64,000 nt of DNA from Arthrobacter_H sp030452125 (GTDB lineage Bacteria > Actinomycetota > Actinomycetes > Actinomycetales > Micrococcaceae). The position numbers and the translations under genes were made by a program. The notes beneath the pieces were generated by a model. It saw nothing but the letters and a program-made list of their open reading frames with translations, made no database searches and had not been told where the DNA came from. The stretch lies in NCBI GenBank assembly GCA_052379645.1, contig JBQSYU010000004.1. One strand, given 5' to 3'. The number at the start of each line of letters is the position of its first letter. Position 1 is the first letter of the stretch. Shown one piece after another: positions 27,977 to 36,032 of the stretch.

Positions 27977-28006
27977 ACCGGGTGGGGCAGCGGTGCCCCA
28001 CCCGGT
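27977..28006 (-). terminator. Hairpin between gluB and gluC
   Basis: ACCGGGTGGGGCA and TGCCCCACCCGGT form a perfect 13-bp stem with a 4-nt loop, about 50 bp after the gluB stop. It probably limits read-through into the permeases or stabilises gluAB mRNA. Confidence 0.65.
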
Positions 28007-28053
28007 ATGGGGGGATGGTCCGGCAGGAGCCGGTGGGACATCCCCGGGAACTG

Positions 28054-28890
28054 CTAGGAGCAGTGATCCGGCGTCGGTGGGTTCACCTTGGCATTGGGCT
28101 CGTAGCCGGTGCCTTCGGTGTTCGCATCCAGCGACTTCTTCCAGTCGCCGGAATCGATCATCTTGGCGATCGCCTTGTTGATGTCCTCGCACTGATCGGA
28201 TCCCTTCGGGAGACCGATGCCGTAGATCTCCTCGCTGAAGGGCTTGCCCACGAGTTCGAACTTGCCCTGGTACGCCGGCTGGGCGGCCAGCCCGGCGAGG
28301 ATGATGTCATCGGTGGTCACCGCGTCGATCGTTCCGCCTTCCATCTGGGTCACGCACTCCGCGTAGCCCGGAAGTTCCTGGAGGTTCACCTTCTTGGCGT
28401 ACTTATCCTTCACCTTGCGGGCCGAGGTCGAACCGGTGACGGAGCACAGGTTCTTGCCATTGAGGTCCTCGGGGGAGGTGATGCCGCTGTCCTTCTTCAC
28501 CAGCAGGTCCTGGCCGGCAATGAAGTACGGCCCGGCGAAGTCAACGACCTTCTCGCGATCGTCGGTGATGGAGTAGGTGGCGACGATCATGTCGACCTGG
28601 TTGTTCTGCAACATGGTTTCGCGGTTCGCCGACGGTGCCGAGACGAAGTCGATGTCGCCCTCGTCATAGCCCAACTCGTTGGCGACGTACTTGGCGACAT
28701 CGACATCGAAGCCCTTGTAGTCGTCGCCGTCCTTGAACCCGAGGCCCGGCTGGTCGAACTTGATGCCGATCTTGACCTTGTCGCCGTCTCCGCCGCCTCC
28801 GCCGTCGTCGCCCGATCCGCCACCGCATGCGGTCAGGGTCAGGGCCGCAGCGGCGGCCATCGCGGCCATCGCGTAATGGGTCTTGCGCAT
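28054..28890 (-). CDS. gluB: Glutamate ABC transporter substrate-binding lipoprotein, GluB
   Basis: The 278-residue family 3 solute-binding protein has a lipoprotein signal peptide with lipobox LTAC (Cys22) and a Gly/Asp-rich linker. The binding-fold pieces KIGIKFDQPGLGFKD (about 40-54), GFDVDVAKYVANELG (about 61-75), FVSAPSANRETML (about 83-95) and VTGSTSARKVKD (about 145-156) are typical of GluB. ATG 28890 follows AAGGAGAAG; the frame opening at 29064 lies partly in gluA and is not coding. It delivers acidic amino acids to GluCD. Confidence 0.93.
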   Translation of the reverse strand: MRKTHYAMAAMAAAAALTLTACGGGSGDDGGGGGDGDKVKIGIKFDQPGLGFKDGDDYKGFDVDVAKYVANELGYDEGDIDFVSAPSANRETMLQNNQVDMIVATYSITDDREKVVDFAGPYFIAGQDLLVKKDSGITSPEDLNGKNLCSVTGSTSARKVKDKYAKKVNLQELPGYAECVTQMEGGTIDAVTTDDIILAGLAAQPAYQGKFELVGKPFSEEIYGIGLPKGSDQCEDINKAIAKMIDSGDWKKSLDANTEGTGYEPNAKVNPPTPDHCS

Positions 28891-28963
28891 GTGCTTCTCC
28901 TTGTGTTGTGACCGGGGTAGTGATGCCCGGTCGCGAGTGATCCGGTCCCCGTGGGGGGCCGGG

Positions 28964-29743
<780 letters not shown>

Positions 29744-29749
29744 GCCATG

Positions 29750-29755
29750 ACAGTA
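29750..29755 (-). promoter_or_regulatory. -10 box of gluA (leaderless)
   Basis: TACTGT on the minus strand is followed by 6 nt and ATG 29743. Confidence 0.4.
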
Positions 29756-29853
29756 GCCGATGTAACGCAGCACACCATGGGTAGTTGGCACCTTGGTGAC
29801 CGAATCTTTACAAAGTCCGGTCCACCTCGCCTGCCATCCCTTGTCGACGACGA

Positions 29854-29859
29854 TAGGCT
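29854..29859 (+). promoter_or_regulatory. -10 box of the LOG-family gene (leaderless)
   Basis: TAGGCT is followed by 6 nt and ATG 29866. Confidence 0.55.
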
Positions 29860-29865
29860 GAACCC

Positions 29866-30651
29866 ATGCCAGACTCTTCAAACCCACGTCAGACGATCAA
29901 TGCACTGCGGGAAATTGCCCGCCGAAAAGGCGCTGTGGTCCTGCGACGGGACCAGGCCAACGTCGACCAGTCCGACCGGATGCTGCTTGAATCCAGGTCG
30001 TCGGGCGAGGACTTCACCCATACCGACCCCTGGCGCGTATTGCGGATCCAAAGTGAGTTCGTCGAGGGGTTCGGCACCCTGGCCAAACTCGGCCCGGCCA
30101 TCAGCGTCTTCGGCTCGGCGCGCACACCCCACGACTCGGAGCGCTACCAGCAGGGGGTGGATGCGGGACGACTCCTGGGTGAAGCCGGATTCGCCGTGAT
30201 CACCGGGGGCGGCCCCGGGGCCATGGAGGCCGCGAATAAGGGGGCCTGCGAAGCCGGCGCCGTCTCCGTCGGGCTCGGGATCGAATTGCCGTTCGAGACC
30301 GGAATGAACGAATGGGTCGATCTGGGGGTGAACTTCAGGTACTTCTTCGTCCGCAAGACCATGTTCGTCAAATACTCGCAGGGCTTCGTGGTCCTCCCCG
30401 GCGGCTTCGGGACCCTCGATGAGCTCTTCGAGGCGCTCACCCTGGTCCAGACGCAGAAGGTCACCAGCTTCCCGATCGTGCTGGTCGGCAGCGCCTATTG
30501 GGGCCCGCTGGTCGATTGGCTGCGTGACACCGTCGCGGAGGAGGGCGCCATTGCCGCCTCGGACCTGGACCTCATCCATGTGACCGACGACGTGGAGGAC
30601 GCGGTCCGCCAGGTCACCGGCGGCGCACGGCCGACGGCAGGCAAGGCCTAG
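29866..30651 (+). CDS. LOG / TIGR00730-family Rossmann-fold protein (putative nucleotide phosphoribohydrolase)
   Basis: The 261-residue protein shows the two hallmark motifs of the LOG group: GGGPGAMEAANKG (about 113-125) and PGGFGTLDELFE (about 178-189). Members hydrolyse the N-glycosidic bond of nucleoside monophosphates and in some actinobacteria release cytokinin-like bases. The N-terminal about 70 residues are the longer actinobacterial type. The gene has a -10 box instead of a ribosome site. A DivIVA-like gene follows after 2 bp. The M. tuberculosis homologue (Rv1205) lies in the same order after dapE. Confidence 0.88.
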   Translation: MPDSSNPRQTINALREIARRKGAVVLRRDQANVDQSDRMLLESRSSGEDFTHTDPWRVLRIQSEFVEGFGTLAKLGPAISVFGSARTPHDSERYQQGVDAGRLLGEAGFAVITGGGPGAMEAANKGACEAGAVSVGLGIELPFETGMNEWVDLGVNFRYFFVRKTMFVKYSQGFVVLPGGFGTLDELFEALTLVQTQKVTSFPIVLVGSAYWGPLVDWLRDTVAEEGAIAASDLDLIHVTDDVEDAVRQVTGGARPTAGKA

Positions 30652-30653
30652 CG

Positions 30654-30998
30654 ATGCAATACCTCCTGGTGTTCGTCGGCGTCCTGCTCATCGGAGTGGT
30701 GGTCTTCTTCGCGGTGGGGACCCGGCGTCGGGTGCCGGGATCCTCTCCGACCCCGACCGACGGGATCCTGGGGCTGGCCGAACCGGTCCCGTCGCTGCCC
30801 CCGGTGCTGCTTCCGGCGCATCCTGGGCCGGAGGACATCGCCCGCATGCGGCTGGGGGTGGGGCTGCGCGGGTACCGCTGCGACCAGGTCGACGAGGTCA
30901 TCGGGGTGCTCACCGAGGAAATCGGGCGACTCAATGACGAACTCGATGCGACACGGCAGGGACCTGTGATTAGCGCCACGGAGAAATCTCCTGAATAA
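30654..30998 (+). CDS. Membrane-anchored DivIVA-like domain protein
   Basis: The 114-residue protein starts with one membrane helix (about residues 2-21), then a Pro-rich linker (about 27-56), then RMRLGVGLRGYRCDQVDEVI (about 64-83). That is the short DivIVA-like motif (G-Y-x-x-x-x-V-D) followed by an amphipathic helical stretch. It is too short for a full coiled coil. It starts 2 bp after the LOG gene and is surely co-transcribed. Such proteins may localise to curved membrane at the pole or septum, which is inference here. Confidence 0.75.
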   Translation: MQYLLVFVGVLLIGVVVFFAVGTRRRVPGSSPTPTDGILGLAEPVPSLPPVLLPAHPGPEDIARMRLGVGLRGYRCDQVDEVIGVLTEEIGRLNDELDATRQGPVISATEKSPE

Positions 30999-31102
30999 TA
31001 TGAAATGCAGGTTGAACAAGACGCGGTGGTGTTTGCCATCCTCGTCAGCGACGATCCGCGGGCCCGGTGGGACCGTGACATGCAGGAAGGAAGTCAGCAT
31101 TA

Positions 31103-31270
31103 ATGGCTGCGATGAAACCGCGTACCGGGGATGGCCCCATGGAGGTTACCAAGGAGGGTCGTAGCCTCATCATGCGGGTTCCGATTGATGGCGGAGGACG
31201 CCTGGTGGTGGAACTGAACGCCGAGGAGGCTGCCGAGTTGAAGGCCTGCCTCGTGGGTGTCACGGAGTAG
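31103..31270 (+). CDS. DUF3117 small protein
   Basis: This 55-codon gene is too short for ordinary ORF cut-offs. It reads MAAMKPRTGDGPMEVTKEGR, then SLIMRVPIDGGGRLVVEL, then NAEEAAELKACLVGV, which matches the highly conserved actinobacterial DUF3117 family (M. tuberculosis Rv1211) along its whole length. AGGAAGG lies about 11 nt before ATG 31103. The function of the family is unknown. It has a strong intrinsic terminator just downstream, which supports it as a separate expressed unit. Confidence 0.9.
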   Translation: MAAMKPRTGDGPMEVTKEGRSLIMRVPIDGGGRLVVELNAEEAAELKACLVGVTE

Positions 31271-31294
31271 TTCCCCCCCCCGATTCTTCACACA

Positions 31295-31334
31295 GAAAGG
31301 CAGGAACGGCATTCGCCGTGTTCCTGCCTTTTTG
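31295..31334 (+). terminator. Intrinsic terminator after the DUF3117 gene
   Basis: AAAGGCAGGAACGGC and GCCGTGTTCCTGCCTTT form a stem (with a small bulge) followed by TTT. It is preceded by a run of nine C at 31273-31281. Confidence 0.8.
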
Positions 31335-31372
31335 CCTACCCGGGCCCCGGGCGAGGCCGCGCGAAGCGCGGA

Positions 31373-32008
31373 TCAGCCGGCCCGGACCGCCAGGAGCAGG
31401 CCGCTGCCGGTGGGGACGGTGCTGACCACCAGATTCTCATTATCGCGTAGCATGCGTCCGACGTTCCGGGCCGCGACGGTGCTGCGGTCCCGGACGGCCG
31501 GCTGGGGCACCCGGTCCCCGTCGAGTGCGTCGTTGATGATGAGCATTCCACCGGTACGCAACAGACGGACCCCGTGCTCGGCGTATTCCATCAGGTTCTG
31601 CTTATCGGCGTCGATGAACACCAGGTCGTAGGCGCCGTCGGTCAGACGGGGGAGCACGTCGCGGGCCCGTCCTCCGATGGTGCGGGTGCGGTTGGCCGGG
31701 ATGCCGGCATCCAGATAGGCCTGACGTGCTGCATTGAGATGGTCGACGTCGATGTCGATCGTGGTGAACACCGCCTGCGGGGAGAGCCCGCGCAGCAGGC
31801 TCAGGCCGGAGATCCCGGCCCCGGCGCCGACCTCGACGACGGTGCGGGCCTTCGAGTTCGCGGCCAGGACCTGCAACAACGAGGCGATGCCCGGACCCAC
31901 GGGATCCACGCCCAGTTCATAGGCGCGTTCCCGGGCTCGGGTGATCACGTCGTCCTCGACGGGCAGTGCTTCGGTATAGGACCAGCTACTGTGCTTGTCG
32001 GAGCTCAT
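31373..32008 (-). CDS. SAM-dependent O-methyltransferase (Rv1220c-like)
   Basis: The 211-residue class I methyltransferase of the caffeoyl-CoA/catechol O-methyltransferase family has motif I VVEVGAGAGISGLSLLRG (about 57-74), FTTIDIDVDHLNAARQAY (about 80-97) and the metal-site region LVFIDADKQNLMEYAEH (about 128-144), followed by GGMLIINDAL. It is divergent from sigE with 137 bp between, as is Rv1220c in M. tuberculosis. The acceptor substrate is unknown. ATG 32008 has only a distant GAGGAA upstream. Confidence 0.88.
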   Translation of the reverse strand: MSSDKHSSWSYTEALPVEDDVITRARERAYELGVDPVGPGIASLLQVLAANSKARTVVEVGAGAGISGLSLLRGLSPQAVFTTIDIDVDHLNAARQAYLDAGIPANRTRTIGGRARDVLPRLTDGAYDLVFIDADKQNLMEYAEHGVRLLRTGGMLIINDALDGDRVPQPAVRDRSTVAARNVGRMLRDNENLVVSTVPTGSGLLLAVRAG

Positions 32009-32145
32009 GGGGTGCGAAGTTCCTCGGTTCGTGGTTGTGCGGTGGGGGCCGGTGGGCCCCGCACCATCCTAGCGCCGCCGCGGTGGCGGCATATGCCCAG
32101 AGCTTGTTCAGCCTGCTCACAGGATGATCGGGAAGAATTGACACC

Positions 32146-32766
32146 GTGATTGTCAAAGGAAGCAAAGAAGACGGAGCCCTCTCCCCGCAGGCCGAGCAGG
32201 AGCTGGGCGTTCCGTCCTGGGACGAAATCGTCCAGAACCACTCCTCCAAGGTCTTCCGGCTGGCCTACCGTCTGACGGGCAACCGGTTCGATGCCGAGGA
32301 CCTGACCCAGGAGACGTTCGTGCGGGTCTTCCGCTCGCTGCACAACTTCACCCCGGGGACGATTGACGGATGGCTCCACCGGATCACCACCAACCTCTTC
32401 CTCGATCAGGCCCGCCGCCGCAACCGCATCCGTTTCGACGCCCTCGCCGAGGATTCCGAAACGCGCCTGCCCGGAGCGGACCCGGGCCCGGAGCGGACCT
32501 TCGAATTCAACAACCTCGACGTCGACATCCACCTGGCCCTCGATGAGCTGGCCCCCGAATTCCGCGCCGCCGTCGTGCTGTGCGATCTGGAGGGGCTGTC
32601 CTACGAGGAAGTGGCCGAAACCCTTGGCATCAAACTGGGGACCGTCCGTTCACGCATCCACCGGGGCCGTTCGCAACTGCGCGTCAAGCTGGCCCACCGG
32701 GCCCCCAAACCCACCGCAACCCAGAACCGACCAAAGGTGGGGCCCGCGGTATCCGAGGCGCGCTGA
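32146..32766 (+). CDS. sigE: ECF RNA polymerase sigma factor SigE
   Basis: The 206-residue ECF sigma factor has a region 2 with VFRLAYRLTGNRFDAEDLTQ (about 30-49) and FVRVFRSLHNF, and region 4 with FRAAVVLCDLEGLSYEEVAE (about 140-159) and LGTVRSRIHRGRSQLR (about 165-180). The preceding methyltransferase and following zinc-type anti-sigma identify it as the SigE envelope-stress sigma of actinobacteria. It starts at GTG 32146; an AGAAT word lies 6-7 nt upstream but is a weak -10. The anti-sigma gene starts 2 bp after its stop. Confidence 0.93.
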   Translation: MIVKGSKEDGALSPQAEQELGVPSWDEIVQNHSSKVFRLAYRLTGNRFDAEDLTQETFVRVFRSLHNFTPGTIDGWLHRITTNLFLDQARRRNRIRFDALAEDSETRLPGADPGPERTFEFNNLDVDIHLALDELAPEFRAAVVLCDLEGLSYEEVAETLGIKLGTVRSRIHRGRSQLRVKLAHRAPKPTATQNRPKVGPAVSEAR

Positions 32767-32768
32767 CG

Positions 32769-33716
32769 ATGCATCGACACGGTAAACGCATCGACGGCTA
32801 TCTCGACGGGGAACTCAACGACCGCCAGCGGGCGGCGCTGGAACACCACGTCGGGCGGTGTGCCGACTGCCGGCTGAGGCTCGAGGACCGCCGCAGGCTC
32901 AAACGCCGACTCCAGTCATTGGGCAGCACGGCCGGGGAGGCCACACCCGACGACGCGCTCATGGGACGTCTACGCCAGGGACCCTGGTCCATGGGGACCC
33001 CGACGGCGTTCGCCGAGGCCTCGCTGGATGCCGATGGGCACAGTTCCCGTCTGCGCTCCCTGGCCCCGGGGCTGGCGGCGACGGCCATGGCCGCGATGCT
33101 GACCGCCGTGGTCTGTGCCGCATGGGTGCTCGGCGGAACCGTCCAGGATGCCACCGATGGCCATGGGCCGTTGGCTGGCGCTTGGTCGGGCACGGGAACC
33201 GAATTGAGTCGTTCCGATCTCGGGACCCTGCGGGCCGCCGGCTGGAATTGCCCCACCATGTCCCCGGCCGGGTTGGAACTGGTCCGGGCCACCGGCAGCC
33301 GGACCGGGGGAATCGATCAGGTGACGCTGGAATTCACCGGTGACCAGGGCGAGGTGGTGCTGACCGAGTCACGGACCCGGGATGCCGGACTACTCAAATC
33401 ATCCTTGTTCCAGCCGACCACCGCGCCGGAACAGCCCCGGACCCACGCCATCGGCGCGCAAGAATCCCAATTGCAGAGCATCGACGGCGAAGCCGTTTCC
33501 GTGGCCGCCGTTGACGGCGGGATGGAACTGGATATGCGCGATGCCACCTATTCGCTGCGCTCCTCGCTGGATGGTCCGGGCACCGACGCGGTGAAGCATC
33601 GGATCGTGGCCACCGAACATGCCCGGCTGGCCCCGCACGCGGAGGGGACCGACGGGATGTTGGCCCGGCTCGGGCGCGGGATGTCACGCCTGCTGGTCCT
33701 GGATACGGATTACTGA
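32769..33716 (+). CDS. rseA: Zinc-type anti-sigma factor with membrane anchor and long external domain (RseA-like)
   Basis: The 315-residue protein has an N-terminal anti-sigma domain with the ZAS motif His27-x3-Cys31-x2-Cys34 (HVGRCADC), an arginine-rich helix, a membrane helix at about 99-122, and a 190-residue extracytoplasmic domain. It should hold SigE inactive at the membrane. M. tuberculosis RseA is much shorter, so the large external part is unusual and could sense the envelope, which is inference. ATG 32769 follows sigE directly. In M. tuberculosis htrA comes next; here tatB follows after 91 bp. Confidence 0.85.
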   Translation: MHRHGKRIDGYLDGELNDRQRAALEHHVGRCADCRLRLEDRRRLKRRLQSLGSTAGEATPDDALMGRLRQGPWSMGTPTAFAEASLDADGHSSRLRSLAPGLAATAMAAMLTAVVCAAWVLGGTVQDATDGHGPLAGAWSGTGTELSRSDLGTLRAAGWNCPTMSPAGLELVRATGSRTGGIDQVTLEFTGDQGEVVLTESRTRDAGLLKSSLFQPTTAPEQPRTHAIGAQESQLQSIDGEAVSVAAVDGGMELDMRDATYSLRSSLDGPGTDAVKHRIVATEHARLAPHAEGTDGMLARLGRGMSRLLVLDTDY

Positions 33717-33795
33717 TGTCCAGGCAGGAGCCGTCCCGGGGGCGAGGACAACGCCGGGCGGGGTCGTGGAGTTCGGGGCAGCGGCGCCGAGCGGG

Positions 33796-33801
33796 TAATC
33801 T
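33796..33801 (+). promoter_or_regulatory. -10 box of tatB (leaderless)
   Basis: TAATCT is followed by 6 nt and GTG 33808. Confidence 0.5.
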
Positions 33802-33807
33802 CTAGAC

Positions 33808-34203
33808 GTGTTCGGAATTAACGGTGGCGAGTTCCTGATTCTCGTGGTGTTGGCGGTCTTCGTGCTGGGCCCTGACAAACTCCCGGTCTATGCGCAGCAA
33901 TTGGCGCGCCTGGTGAAGGAAGTGCGCAAGATGGCCACCGGCGCCAAGGAACAGCTCCGGGAGGAGGTCGGCGACGAGATCGCCGACATGGACTGGCGCA
34001 AGCTCGACCCCCGGCAATACGACCCCCGCAAGATCATCAAGGACGCACTCCTTGATGACGCCGACGACGTCGTGGCTGCCGCCCGGGAACCGTTGCCCGC
34101 CGCCGGTCGCCAGAAGGCCCTGGGCGCCTCCGGGCCGGAGCGGACCGGAGGCCAGGCCCTCCAGGCCAACGAGCCGGCTCCCTTCGACCTCGAGGCCACC
34201 TGA
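33808..34203 (+). CDS. tatB: Sec-independent protein translocase subunit TatB
   Basis: The 131-residue protein has the TatA/B layout: a short external N-terminus, a membrane helix FLILVVLAVFVLGPDKLP (about 9-26, with the FxxGPxxLP hinge), then an amphipathic helix YAQQLARLVKEVRKMATG (about 28-45) and an acidic C-terminal region with the actinobacterial TatB phrase DWRKLDPRQYDPRKIIKDA. With TatC it forms the receptor for twin-arginine precursors. No tatC is in the window. It has a leaderless-type GTG start. The gene order sigE-rseA-(htrA)-tatB is known from mycobacteria. Confidence 0.92.
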   Translation: MFGINGGEFLILVVLAVFVLGPDKLPVYAQQLARLVKEVRKMATGAKEQLREEVGDEIADMDWRKLDPRQYDPRKIIKDALLDDADDVVAAAREPLPAAGRQKALGASGPERTGGQALQANEPAPFDLEAT

Positions 34204-34249
34204 ACCCAGCGGTGGGGCCACCGCCTCCTGCCGGGGCCGTGGAGGGCTT

Positions 34250-35386
34250 TCAGCCCTCGCGCGGGGTGACGTCCAGCTTCATCCCCGAGAGACCTCGGGG
34301 CCGGTGCGTCAGTTTCCGGGCGATGGCCGTGATTTCGCCGGCCGCGGCGGACTCCGGTTCGGCCACCACGATGGGGATCCCGGCATCGGCCGACTCGCGC
34401 AGGCGCTGATCCAGCGGCACCTCGCCCAGCAAGGGGACCTCCGTGTCCAAGGAGGTCGCCAGCCGTTGGGCCAGCAGTTCCCCTCCGCCGGAGCCGAAGG
34501 GGTGCACGCGGGTTCCGTCGGGTAGTTCGAACCACGACATGTTCTCCACCACCCCGATGACCTGCTGCCCGGTCTGGCTCGCCAGTGCCCCGGCGCGTTC
34601 GGCGATCGACGCCGCCGACGCCTGGGGGGTGGTGGTCACCAGGATCGAGGACCCGGGCAGCAGCTGCCCGACGGAAATCGCCACGTCCCCGGTGCCCGGC
34701 GGCAGATCGAGCAGCAGGACGTCCAGATCACCGAAGTGGACATCGGTGAGGAACTGTTCCAGGGCGCGGTGGAGCATGGGCCCGCGCCAGATGACCGGCT
34801 GGTTGCCCTCGATGAACATGCCGATGGAGATGACCTTGACCCCGTGGGCGACCGGGGGCAGGATCATTTCGTCCATCCGGGTCGGTGCCTGGGTGATTCC
34901 CATCAGCCCGGGGACCGAAAAACCGTGGACATCGGCGTCGATGATGCCCACCCGCAGTCCGTCGGCCGCCATGGCGCAGGCCAGGTTCACGGTCAGGCTC
35001 GATTTGCCGACCCCGCCCTTGCCGCTGGCCACGGCGATGACCCGGGTCAACGAGCCCGGCTCGCTGAACGGGATGACATGGCGTTTCAACCCGGTCTTCA
35101 ATGCCCCGCGCTGTTCGGGGGACATCACCCCCAATTCGACTTGTGCCTCGGTGATCCCCGGCACCGAGCGGACCGCCGCGGCGGTGTCCTCCATGATCGT
35201 CTGGCGCAACGGGCAGCCGGAGATGGTCAGCAGGACGCGCACGTGGGCGGTGCCGTCCTCGTCGACCCGGATGGAATCGACCATGCCGAGTTCGGTGATC
35301 GGCCGGCGGAGTTCGGGGTCCTGGACCTCGGCAAGGGCCTCGTGGACGGCCGTGGCCAGGGGGCCTGTGATATCGGGTTCGGTCAA
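34250..35386 (-). CDS. mrp: Mrp/NBP35-family iron-sulfur carrier ATPase
   Basis: The 378-residue protein has an N-terminal MIP18/DUF59 domain (about 8-85) with SGCPLRQTI, then a deviant-Walker P-loop SGKGGVGKSSL (about 121-131), DADVHGFSVPGLMG (about 151-164) and LPPGTGDVAI (about 240-249). The family assembles and delivers Fe-S clusters. The C-terminal CxxC of E. coli ApbC is absent; the region reads NMSWFELPDGTRVHPFG, as in actinobacterial relatives. The start is TTG 35386, just after the DUF1003 stop, with GGGAAG about 10 nt upstream. It ends a three-gene minus-strand operon. Confidence 0.88.
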   Translation of the reverse strand: MTEPDITGPLATAVHEALAEVQDPELRRPITELGMVDSIRVDEDGTAHVRVLLTISGCPLRQTIMEDTAAAVRSVPGITEAQVELGVMSPEQRGALKTGLKRHVIPFSEPGSLTRVIAVASGKGGVGKSSLTVNLACAMAADGLRVGIIDADVHGFSVPGLMGITQAPTRMDEMILPPVAHGVKVISIGMFIEGNQPVIWRGPMLHRALEQFLTDVHFGDLDVLLLDLPPGTGDVAISVGQLLPGSSILVTTTPQASAASIAERAGALASQTGQQVIGVVENMSWFELPDGTRVHPFGSGGGELLAQRLATSLDTEVPLLGEVPLDQRLRESADAGIPIVVAEPESAAAGEITAIARKLTHRPRGLSGMKLDVTPREG

Positions 35387-35387
35387 A

Positions 35388-36032
35388 CTACTCGGTCTTC
35401 CCTTCGGTGTTGTTCCCGGTCCCGCCCGTGGTCGGGCGGCCGGGCCGTGCTGCCCGCACCCGCGGCAGCGTGGTGGTCGCCTCGGAGACCTTCTCCTTGC
35501 GTTTGGGTGCCTTCCCGCGCAGCCGGATGTCGTCCCCGTCGTTGGATTCGACGAGCTCCTCCAAGGCGGAACGCAGCTCGCTGCGCACATAGTCGCGGGT
35601 GGCTACATCCCGCAGCGCGATCCGCAGTGCGGCGAGCTCGCGGGTGAGGTATTCGGTGTCGTAGAGGTTGCGTTCGGCCCGGTTGCGGTCCTCCGTCAGC
35701 GAGACCTTGTCCCGGTCGTCCTGGCGGTTCTGGGCCAGGAGCAGCAGCGGAGCCGCATAGGAGGCCTGCAACGAGAGCATCAGTGTCAGGGCGGTGAATC
35801 CCAAGGCCGCCGAGTCGAAACGCAGCGAGTCCGGCCCCCAGGTGTTCCAGGCCAGCCAGACGATGCAGAAGATCGACATGTAGACCAGGAAGGCCGGGGT
35901 GCCCATGAAGCGGGCAAAGCCCTCGGTGGCCTTGCCGAACGCATCCGGGTTCGGTGAAACGCGGGGCCAGAGCCGGGACCTGGCCCCGAGCGGGGTGTCC
36001 AGTCCCGAACCGTTCTTATGTGGTTCAACCAT
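35388..36032 (-). CDS. DUF1003 membrane protein
   Basis: The 214-residue protein has the DUF1003 core: a cytoplasmic N-terminus, two membrane helices (about 46-63 and 74-95) around AWNTWGPDSLRFD, then ASYAAPLLLLAQNRQDDRDK (about 90-109), followed by a coiled-coil-like charged region (about 110-165) and a basic disordered tail. ATG 36032 overlaps the upstream MgtE/CBS gene by 8 bases. The gene order MgtE-CBS, DUF1003, mrp is conserved in actinobacteria. Function unknown; linkage to a putative Mg2+ sensor suggests an ion-related role, which is inference. Confidence 0.85.
   Translation of the reverse strand: MVEPHKNGSGLDTPLGARSRLWPRVSPNPDAFGKATEGFARFMGTPAFLVYMSIFCIVWLAWNTWGPDSLRFDSAALGFTALTLMLSLQASYAAPLLLLAQNRQDDRDKVSLTEDRNRAERNLYDTEYLTRELAALRIALRDVATRDYVRSELRSALEELVESNDGDDIRLRGKAPKRKEKVSEATTTLPRVRAARPGRPTTGGTGNNTEGKTE

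Noticed and set aside
31271..31334. C-rich run plus hairpin considered as a 6C RNA
   Set aside because: There is only one C run and one hairpin, directly behind a gene and followed by T, so an intrinsic terminator explains it.
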